64,000 nucleotides of DNA. Origin: SXOA01 sp046153945 (GTDB lineage Bacteria > Planctomycetota > Planctomycetia > Pirellulales > Pirellulaceae). Each line of letters starts with the position of its first letter. The first letter of the stretch is position 1. The stretch lies in NCBI GenBank assembly GCA_046153945.1, contig JBJXFF010000025.1, forward strand, positions 40,475 through 104,474, given 5' to 3'. The notes beneath the pieces are model-generated. The model did not search any database. It was not told the origin of the DNA and worked only from the letters and a program-made list of their open reading frames with translations. The translations under genes and the position numbers were made by a program. This document shows, piece after piece, positions 57,427 to 64,000 of this stretch.

Positions 57427-58854
57427 ATGAGTCATCTAGCTACCACTGCGAGGCTCTGCCTCGCCGCCGCTCTGCTCGCGCTCCTGGCTGTCCCAGCCCA
57501 AGCCGAAAACGTGGACCTTTCCACCGTTCCGTCGCGCAGCTCCGTCCAGCTCACGATCTACAACAGCGAGGACATCACTCTCGTTCGCGAAACCCGCGCG
57601 GTCACTTTCAAAAAGGGTGTCAATCCGCTGCAGTTCTCCTGGGCGAACACGCTCATCGATCCATCGAGCGTCGAAATGAAGTTCTTGACTAACGCCGACA
57701 AGCTGGATGTGCTCGACACCACCTTCCCGCACGCCAAGCCGCAGATGCTGTACTGGAACGTGCAGAGTGAGATTGACGGGGAAGCCACCGTCCAGATCAC
57801 GTACTTTACCAGCGGAATTACCTGGTCGGCGGACTATCTCTGCATTGCCGACAAGGACGAAAAGGAAATGGCTTTCGAAGGCTTCGTCCACGTCTTCAAT
57901 AACAGCGGCGAGGAATATGAAGATGCTCAGGTCCGCCTGGTGGTCGGAAAGATCAACCTCGTGGAGAAAATTGCCCAACTGGCGAACATTCCAATGCCGC
58001 AAGTGGTGAAGATGAAATCCGCGGAATTTGACCAAGCCAAACGCGAGGTTCTTGCTAAATCCTTCTCCAACTTGGAGATGCCGAAAGGGGGCGGGTTGCC
58101 GGCCGGGAAGCCCAAGGAGATCATCAAAGAAGGGCTCAGTGAGTACTTCATCTACACGATTGAAGGGACGGAGACGATCAGGAACGGCTGGAGCAAGCGA
58201 ATGCGGTCGCTGGAGGGGCAGAAGATTCTCTTCAAGATCGAGTACCGCTATCGGCCGCAAGAGTATGGCGATCAGTTCGTCCGGCTGTATCTGCTCCAGA
58301 ACGACGTGGCGAGCAAGCTCGGTACCACGCCCCTGCCGGACGGCGTCGTCCGAGTCTTCCGAGACAACGGTCGAGACGGACTCTCCTATCTAACGCAGCA
58401 GGCGGTTAAGTACATTCCTATCGGTGACAAAATCGAGCTGAATCTGGGGCGCGACCCGGAAGTCATTCACGAGCTGATTAAGCTACGAACCTTCCGCACG
58501 GACCTGATCCTGCAAATCAACGGCACGAACGAATTCCGCAAGATCGGCGGCGACGGGGCGTTCAAGGAAGAAAAGGCCACGCTCGTCGGCTGGGACGACC
58601 ATGAGATTCTCACGGAACGGATCCGCAACTATAGCGGCAAGCCCATCAACATTGAAATCCGCCGCACAATTCCCGGCCACATCATCTATAAGAGTTCGCT
58701 GGAACCCGAACTCCACGACTATCAAACCGTCGAGATTCACGCCACCGTTGCAGCGGGAAAAAGGGCAGACCTCCTCTTCGAGCTTGTCCGCAAGCAAGGG
58801 ACCAGCGCCAAGCAGAACAACATCACGCTGGAAAAGGGGGAGGTGAAGCCGTGA
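57427..58854 (+). CDS. tandem DUF4139-like exported protein, copy 1 (475 aa)
   Basis: Signal peptide MSHLATTARLCLAAALLALL (cleavage AQA), then the common start ENVDLSTVPSRSSVQLTIYN and SEDITLVRETRAVTFKKGVN. The DUF4139 pattern shows in LQFSWANTLIDPSS, QITYFTSGITWSADYLCIAD and FNNSGEEYEDAQVRLVVGKI. A variable segment (about residues 190-232, SAEFDQAKREVLAKSFSNLE) separates it from the second conserved half beginning KEIIKEGLSEYFIYTIEGTE. The C-terminus is KQNNITLEKGEVKP. The ATG at 57427 begins the signal peptide. The stop overlaps the GTG start of copy 2 (GTGA). Confidence 0.8.
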   Translation: MSHLATTARLCLAAALLALLAVPAQAENVDLSTVPSRSSVQLTIYNSEDITLVRETRAVTFKKGVNPLQFSWANTLIDPSSVEMKFLTNADKLDVLDTTFPHAKPQMLYWNVQSEIDGEATVQITYFTSGITWSADYLCIADKDEKEMAFEGFVHVFNNSGEEYEDAQVRLVVGKINLVEKIAQLANIPMPQVVKMKSAEFDQAKREVLAKSFSNLEMPKGGGLPAGKPKEIIKEGLSEYFIYTIEGTETIRNGWSKRMRSLEGQKILFKIEYRYRPQEYGDQFVRLYLLQNDVASKLGTTPLPDGVVRVFRDNGRDGLSYLTQQAVKYIPIGDKIELNLGRDPEVIHELIKLRTFRTDLILQINGTNEFRKIGGDGAFKEEKATLVGWDDHEILTERIRNYSGKPINIEIRRTIPGHIIYKSSLEPELHDYQTVEIHATVAAGKRADLLFELVRKQGTSAKQNNITLEKGEVKP

Positions 58855-60302
58855 TTAAAACTTCCTCGTTCCCACGCTCCGCGTGGGAACGCAAGTCCTG
58901 GACGCTCCTGCGTCCCGTCCTCTGCCTGCTCCTCATTGGGTCATCCCTCGGGATTGCTCGCGCCGAGAACGTCGACCTCTCGACTGTCCCTTCTCGCAGC
59001 TCGGTCCAACTGACGATTTACAACAGCGAGGACATCACGCTCGTTCGCGAGACCCGCGCCGTGACCTTCAAGAAGGGGGTCAATCCGCTGCAGTTTTCCT
59101 GGGCGAATACTCTGATCGACCCATCGAGCGTAGAACTCAAGTTCCTGACCAATGCCGACAAGCTGGACGTGCTCGACACCACCTTCCCGCACACCAAGCC
59201 CCAGATGCTGTACTGGAACGTCCAGAGCGAGTTTGACGGGGAAGCGAAGATTCAAATCACCTACTTCACGAGCGGCATCACCTGGTCCGCGGACTATCTG
59301 TGCATTGCGGACAAGGACGAAAAGGAGATGTCCTTCGACGGCTTCGTCCGAGTCTTCAATAACAGCGGCGAAGAGTATGAGGATGCCCAGGTCCGGCTAG
59401 TGGTCGGCACGATTAACCTGGTCGAGAAGATTGCTCAGCTTGCGAATATTCCTGTTCCGGCGGTCAAGTCAATGCCTGCCGAGAAGTATGAGGAAAGCAA
59501 ACGCCTGATGCTCTTCGGCGCGATGGATGGTGCCCCCCGTGGTGACCGAAATGAACAGGCCAAGGAAATCATCAAGGAGGGGCTCAGCGAGTACTTCATC
59601 TATACCATCGAGGGGACCGAGACGATCAAGAACGGTTGGAGCAAGCGAATGAGGTCGTTTGAAGGACAGAAAAGTCCGTTCAAAATCGAATACCGCTACC
59701 GGCCGCAGGAATACGGCGAGTACATGGCTCGCCTGTATCTCCTGAAGAACGACGCAGCCAGCAAGCTAGGCACCACACCGCTGCCGGATGGAATCGTCCG
59801 GGTCTTCCGCGACAATGGCCGCGACGGCATTTCCTATCTGACGCAGCAGGCCATCAAGTACGTCCCCATTGGCGACAAGATCGAGCTCAACCTGGGGCGC
59901 GACCCGGAAGTCATCCACGAGCTGATCAAGCTGCGGACCTTTCGTACGGATCTGATCCTGCAAATCAACGGCACGAACGAGTTCCGCAAGATCGGCGGCG
60001 ACGGCGTGTCCAAGGAAGAAAAGGCCACCCTCGTCGGCTGGGATGATCACGAAATTCTCACCGAGCGTATCCGCAACTATTCCGGCAAGCCCATTAATGT
60101 GGAAATCCGCCGCACCATCCCCGGCCACATCCTGATCAAAGGCCTGCTCGAACCGAAGCTGCACGACTATCAAACGGTCGAGATTCACGCCATCGTCCCC
60201 GCGGGCAAAAAGGCCGATCTCCTCTTCGAACTCATCCGCAAGCAAGGAGTCAGCGCCAAGCAGAACAACATCACCCTGGAAAAAGCCGAGGTGAAGCCTT
60301 GA
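58851..60302 (+). CDS. tandem DUF4139-like exported protein, copy 2 (483 aa)
   Basis: Starts with a GTG overlapping the stop of copy 1. The signal region MIKTSSFPRSAWERKSWTLL includes residues encoded by a palindromic repeat (58867-58891, FPRSAWER), which pushes the hydrophobic core (PVLCLLLIGSSLGIARA) 20 residues downstream. The mature protein is close to copy 1 almost throughout; the variable segment (about 203-240) is SMPAEKYEESKRLMLFGAMD and GAPRGDRNEQA. Same end motif KQNNITLEKAEVKP. Role unknown; four near copies imply either dosage or specialised partners. Confidence 0.8.
   Translation: MIKTSSFPRSAWERKSWTLLRPVLCLLLIGSSLGIARAENVDLSTVPSRSSVQLTIYNSEDITLVRETRAVTFKKGVNPLQFSWANTLIDPSSVELKFLTNADKLDVLDTTFPHTKPQMLYWNVQSEFDGEAKIQITYFTSGITWSADYLCIADKDEKEMSFDGFVRVFNNSGEEYEDAQVRLVVGTINLVEKIAQLANIPVPAVKSMPAEKYEESKRLMLFGAMDGAPRGDRNEQAKEIIKEGLSEYFIYTIEGTETIKNGWSKRMRSFEGQKSPFKIEYRYRPQEYGEYMARLYLLKNDAASKLGTTPLPDGIVRVFRDNGRDGISYLTQQAIKYVPIGDKIELNLGRDPEVIHELIKLRTFRTDLILQINGTNEFRKIGGDGVSKEEKATLVGWDDHEILTERIRNYSGKPINVEIRRTIPGHILIKGLLEPKLHDYQTVEIHAIVPAGKKADLLFELIRKQGVSAKQNNITLEKAEVKP
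58867..58891. repeat. palindromic repeat inside a signal peptide
   Basis: CGTTCCCACGC pairs with GCGTGGGAACG around TCC. This hairpin is a widespread dispersed element in planctomycetes. Here it is in frame and becomes protein residues. Confidence 0.8.
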
Positions 60303-61726
60303 TTTGCCGCCGTCATGCCATTCTGGCGTTCGCACTCCTCGCTTGCGTCTCCACCCCCCTCTGCGCTGAGAACGTCGATCTCTCCACGGTTCCCTCCAGG
60401 AACTCCGTCCAACTCACCATTTATAACAGCGAGGACATTACACTCGTCCGCGAAACTCGCGCGGTGACATTCAAAAAGGGGATCAATCCGCTGCAATTCT
60501 CCTGGGCAAATACGCTCATCGACCCCACCAGTGTGGAACTCAAATTTCTGACGAATGCCGACAAGCTCGAAGTCGTCGATACCACGTTTCCGCACGCCAA
60601 GCCGCAGATGCTGTACTGGAATGTGCAGAGCGAGATCGACGGCGAAGCCAAGATCCAGATTACGTACTTCACTAGCGGCATCACCTGGTCGGCAGACTAC
60701 CTTGGGATCGCGGATAAGGACGAGAAACAGATGAGCCTGGACGGATTCGTCCGGGTCTACAACAACAGTGGCGAAGAGTATGAGAATGCCCAGGTCCGCC
60801 TGGTGGTCGGTACAATCAACCTCGTGCAGAAAATCGCCCAGCTCGCCAATATTGCCGCGGACAAAGTCAAAGACCTCAAAGACGGCGAGCTGAACAAGCT
60901 CCGCAAGGAGGCGACACTCGATTTTTTCGAGCGAGCAGACGCCAATGGCAAGGCAGACAAGAAAAACGGCGAAATGCCGCAAGAAAAACAAATCGTCAAA
61001 GAAGGGCTCAGCGAGTACTTCATCTATACGATTGAAGGGACCGAAACTATCAAGAACGGCTGGAGCAAACGGATGCGGTCTCTGGAAGGGAAACAGGTTC
61101 CATTCCAGATCGAATACCGTTACCGGCCGCAGGAATACGGCGACCAATTGGTGCGGATGTATCTGCTGAAGAACGACGAGGCCAGCAAGCTGGGGACCAC
61201 GCCGCTGCCGGACGGTGTTTTTCGCATCTTCCGGGACAATGGCCGCGAAGGGCTCTCCTACCTTGTGCAGCAGAGCATTAAATACATCCCCATCGGCGAG
61301 AAGATCGAACTGAATCTCGGCCGCGATCCCGAAATACTCTTCGAGCTCAAGAAGCTCAAGGTCAGCCGCGATAACCTTTGGCTGCAGATCCATGGGAAGA
61401 ATGAGGTTCGCAAGATCGGCGAGGATGGCGTGAAAGTCGAGGAGAAATCCTCGCTCGTCGGCTGGGATGACCACGAGACCTACTCCCAGCGAATCCGTAA
61501 TTACAGCGGCAAGGACATCCGCGTCGAAGTCCGCCGCACGCTTCCGGGCCACATTGTCTTCCGCAGCCTGCTGGAGCCGAAGCTGCACGACTACCAGACG
61601 GTGGAATTCAAGGCCCAAGTTGCCGCGGGAAAAACCGCGGACCTGTTCTTCGAAATCGTTCGCCATCAGGGCCGCAACGCCAAACAAAACAATATCACCC
61701 TGGAAAACGCGGGGATAAAACCATGA
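60299..61726 (+). CDS. tandem DUF4139-like exported protein, copy 3 (475 aa)
   Basis: Starts at TTG 60299, overlapping the stop of copy 2 (TTGA). Signal peptide MICRRHAILAFALLACVSTP LCA, then ENVDLSTVPSRNSVQLTIYN. The variable segment (about 186-232) is charged and helical: AADKVKDLKDGELNKLRKEA, TLDFFERADANGKADKKNGE. The second half is more divergent than in the other copies (e.g. LKKLKVSRDNLWLQIHGKNE in place of the usual LIKLRTFRTDLILQINGTNE), so this copy may have drifted most. Coupled to copy 4 by ATGA. Confidence 0.8.
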   Translation: MICRRHAILAFALLACVSTPLCAENVDLSTVPSRNSVQLTIYNSEDITLVRETRAVTFKKGINPLQFSWANTLIDPTSVELKFLTNADKLEVVDTTFPHAKPQMLYWNVQSEIDGEAKIQITYFTSGITWSADYLGIADKDEKQMSLDGFVRVYNNSGEEYENAQVRLVVGTINLVQKIAQLANIAADKVKDLKDGELNKLRKEATLDFFERADANGKADKKNGEMPQEKQIVKEGLSEYFIYTIEGTETIKNGWSKRMRSLEGKQVPFQIEYRYRPQEYGDQLVRMYLLKNDEASKLGTTPLPDGVFRIFRDNGREGLSYLVQQSIKYIPIGEKIELNLGRDPEILFELKKLKVSRDNLWLQIHGKNEVRKIGEDGVKVEEKSSLVGWDDHETYSQRIRNYSGKDIRVEVRRTLPGHIVFRSLLEPKLHDYQTVEFKAQVAAGKTADLFFEIVRHQGRNAKQNNITLENAGIKP

Positions 61727-63189
61727 TATGCATGAGTTCGACGCAGGTAACGCGGGCATATCGCTCGCACCTTTACACTCTCCTGACGCTCGCCGTCCTC
61801 GCTTGCCGTTTCGTGCCGCTACATGCCGAGAATGTTGACCTCTCCACCGTCCCCGCCCGCAATACCGTCCAGCTCACGATCTACAACAGCGAGGACATCA
61901 CCCTGGTTCGTGAAACGCGGATCGTGACTTTCAAGAAGGGAGTCAACCCACTCCAGTTCTCCTGGGCGAATACGCTCATTGACCCATCGAGCGTAGAACT
62001 GACTTTCCTGACCCAGGCCGACAAGCTGGAAGTCGTCGATACCACTTTCCCTCATGCCAAGCCGCAAATGCTGTATTGGAACGTGCAGAGCGAGATTGAC
62101 GGCGCAGCACAAATCCAGATTACGTATTTCACCAGCGGCATTACCTGGTCGGCGGACTACATCTGCATCGCCGACAAGGACGAACAGCAGATGAGGTTCG
62201 ATGGTTTTGTGCGGGTGCACAACAACAGTGGCGAGGAGTATGAGAAGGCCCAGGTCCGCCTGGTGGTCGGCACTATTAATCTGGTGGAGAAAATCGCCCA
62301 GCTCGCGCAAATTCCGATTTCTGAGGTCGAAAAGCTGGCAGACGACGCGGAGAAATCCTATCGGAACAGAGCCGCTTTGGGTGCCATGATGCCAAAAAAG
62401 CCTGCAGCGGCCGGCGAACCGGCGTCTGACGCGGCGGCAGCTGCCCCCAAGGAGATCATCAAAGAGGGTCTCAGCGAGTATTTCATTTACACGATTGAAG
62501 GAACCGAGACGATCAACAACGGCTGGAGTAAGCGGATGAGGTCGTTCGAGGGGCAGACCGTACCGTTCAAGGTCGAATATCGCTATCGTCCGCAGGAATA
62601 CAGCGAGCAGCTCGTGCGGATGTACCTGCTCAAGAACGACAAGGAATCGAAGCTCGGTACCACGCCGCTGCCGGACGGCGTGGTTCGCGTCTTTCGCGAT
62701 AACGGCCGCGACGGCCTTTCTTACCTGACGCAGCAAGCCGTCAAGTACATCCCGATCGGCGACAGAATTGAGCTCAATCTGGGGGTCGATCCAGAAGTCA
62801 ACTTTGAACTGATCAAGCTCCGCATCTTCCGCAGTGATTTGATCCTCCAAATCAACGGCACGAACGAGTTCCGCAAAATCGGTGGCGACGGCGCAATTAA
62901 GGAAGAGAACGCCTCCCTGGTCGGTTGGTCCGATCACGAGATTTTCGGCCAGCGGATTCGCAATTACACCGGCAAGGACATTAAGGTAGAAATCCGTCGC
63001 ACGCTCCCCGGCCACATCCTCTTCAAAAGCCAGCTGGAGCCAAAGCTGCACGACTACCAGACTGTTGAATTCCGTTCTACCGTCGCCGCCGGCAAGAAGG
63101 TGGATCTGCTGTTCGAGGTCATCCGCCTGCAAGGAATTAGCGCCAAGCAGAATAATGTGACGCTGCAGGACGGCAAATTGGCACCGTAG
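61723..63189 (+). CDS. tandem DUF4139-like exported protein, copy 4 (488 aa)
   Basis: ATG 61723 overlaps the stop of copy 3. Signal MICMSSTQVTRAYRSHLYTL followed by LTLAVLACRFVPLHAENVDL. Mature part as in copies 1 and 2. The variable segment (about 198-246) is DDAEKSYRNRAALGAMMPKK plus an Ala/Pro-rich stretch (PAAAGEPASDAAAAAP). It ends KQNNVTLQDGKLAP, with no further coupled gene; an IS3 remnant follows within 50 bases. Confidence 0.8.
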   Translation: MICMSSTQVTRAYRSHLYTLLTLAVLACRFVPLHAENVDLSTVPARNTVQLTIYNSEDITLVRETRIVTFKKGVNPLQFSWANTLIDPSSVELTFLTQADKLEVVDTTFPHAKPQMLYWNVQSEIDGAAQIQITYFTSGITWSADYICIADKDEQQMRFDGFVRVHNNSGEEYEKAQVRLVVGTINLVEKIAQLAQIPISEVEKLADDAEKSYRNRAALGAMMPKKPAAAGEPASDAAAAAPKEIIKEGLSEYFIYTIEGTETINNGWSKRMRSFEGQTVPFKVEYRYRPQEYSEQLVRMYLLKNDKESKLGTTPLPDGVVRVFRDNGRDGLSYLTQQAVKYIPIGDRIELNLGVDPEVNFELIKLRIFRSDLILQINGTNEFRKIGGDGAIKEENASLVGWSDHEIFGQRIRNYTGKDIKVEIRRTLPGHILFKSQLEPKLHDYQTVEFRSTVAAGKKVDLLFEVIRLQGISAKQNNVTLQDGKLAP

Positions 63190-63234
63190 ACGCGGAGACT
63201 CGTTTTGGTGACAGAAATCGACGGGAGGCCGCGG

Positions 63235-63310
63235 CCGCCAAGGGTGCTGGATAAATCGCTTCCAGACCCATCGTTCGCATCAACCGCTGCACCCGCTTCC
63301 GATTGGCCCG
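63235..63310 (-). pseudogene. IS3-family transposase OrfB fragment
   Basis: About 22 codons on the minus strand read NRKRVQRLMRTMGLEAIYPA, the conserved helix-turn-helix region of IS3/IS2-type OrfB transposases. Nothing of the DDE catalytic domain remains on either side. It forms the left junction of the truncated efflux gene. Confidence 0.75.
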
Positions 63311-63940
63311 CCAAAACGTCGAGGTCCAACAAGGAAGCCTGAAACTCGCTGAAGCGCGTTTCAAAGCCGGAGCGGTAGGCGAGTTGGACGTTTCACAAGC
63401 GAAATCGTCTCTTAGTGCAACGGAAGCACTGATCCCCCAGTTCCAGGCGGACGAACGCCGGGCGAACAACGAGCTTTGTATCTTGATTGGAACCCCACTG
63501 CGTGACTTGACCGTTCAGGTTGGAAACGGGCCTATTCCAGTCGCGCCAACTACCGTGGCGGTTGGGATACCGGGGGAACTGATGCGGCGAAGACCAGACA
63601 TTCGAGCCGCTGAACGCGCGGTTGCAAGCGCTAGTGCCGATATTGGTATTGCCGCATCCGAATTGTTCCCGCATTTCTCCATCGACGGCGCATTCGGCTG
63701 GACGGCGAACCAAGGTTCCGACCTGTTCACTGGAACTGCTTTTGGTGGAATTGTGGGCCATCCTTCCGGTGGGATATCCTCAACTACGGGCGTCTCAATA
63801 ACAACGTCCGACGAAACGAAGCCCGGTTCGAAAAAGCCGCCTTCAAGTATCAGCAAACTGTCCTGAATGCGAACCAGGGCAAACGCATCTTCCTTGTGCG
63901 AGAAGATTATTTCCTGCTGGCTTGCCTGAGTGAAGGCTAG
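63309..63940 (+). pseudogene. truncated NodT-type outer-membrane efflux protein
   Basis: Remnant of a TolC-family channel of a tripartite efflux pump: ARQNVEVQQGSLKLAEARFK, LDVSQAKSSLSATEALIPQF, ANNELCILIGTP, PGELMRRRPDIRAAERAVAS. The N-terminal half is missing, replaced by IS3 sequence. Near 63752-63758 (GFGGIVG) the frame shifts; in the new frame the family's GPSFRWDILNYGRLNNNVRR and NEARFEKAAFKYQQTVLNAN continue until a TAG at 63938. So it has lost both its start and its frame. Confidence 0.8.
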
Positions 63941-64000
63941 CAGCGAAAGATTTCCATGATTCAGGATTTCACGTTTCATGGAGGCTCTGCATGTCCAGGC

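Overview
The window looks like chromosome from a planctomycete, probably of the Gemmatales/Pirellulales type. The evidence is a set of families nearly confined to that phylum: a cytochrome-linked PSD1-type protein next to a DUF1501 protein, TIGR03009 and TIGR03790 proteins, a BBP7-like outer-membrane barrel, a kinase/NTPase/SUMF1 fusion, three 'WPxxRGP' PQQ-type propellers, cysteine-rich lipoproteins, and many small exported proteins starting MKYSLRSLM or MKFxIRDLF. The sequence is moderately GC-rich, and most genes are monocistronic or in short operons.

Layout. 0-5 kb: tilS, a small ORF, rny (RNase Y), and a repeat-rich cysteine lipoprotein with a clear terminator. 5-12.2 kb: an accessory island on the minus strand made of very small, mostly membrane-anchored genes chained by 4-bp ATGA overlaps. 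It is interrupted by a decayed REP-associated transposase, REP-like palindromes and a DUF559 endonuclease gene flanked by inverted repeats. 12.6-24 kb: housekeeping and exported proteins (PQQ propeller, def, manA, PIG-L deacetylase, TIGR03009, PPi-type phosphofructokinase, SDR, TIGR03790, second PQQ propeller). 24-31.6 kb: signalling (FHA-GAF-adenylate cyclase; a 1480-aa kinase-NTPase-FGE-like fusion) and a fatty-acid desaturase. 31.8-37.6 kb: DUF1501/PSD1 pair and a beta-barrel. 37.7-42.8 kb: an extracytoplasmic flavin/iron-sulfur electron-transfer operon (ApbE, FMN-binding protein, polyferredoxin) with a HicAB pair lodged inside, its hicA frameshifted. 43-48.2 kb: second cysteine-rich lipoprotein, a proline/glycine-rich exported protein, third PQQ propeller, M28 peptidase with PDZ domains. 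48.36-51.4 kb: tRNA-Ser(GCU) followed by a tyrosine-integrase element. 52-55.9 kb: SWIM-protein/SNF2-helicase pair. 56.2-63.2 kb: five exported DUF4139-like genes, the last four close paralogues in a row with 4-bp overlaps. 63.2-64 kb: an IS3 transposase fragment and a broken NodT-type efflux gene.

The two regions most worth attention are the island of overlapping short membrane genes (5.57-12.23 kb), where many members are too short for normal gene callers, and the tandem DUF4139-like array, whose four copies are nearly the same except for one hypervariable segment. Domain assignments are by eye from motifs; no database search was run.
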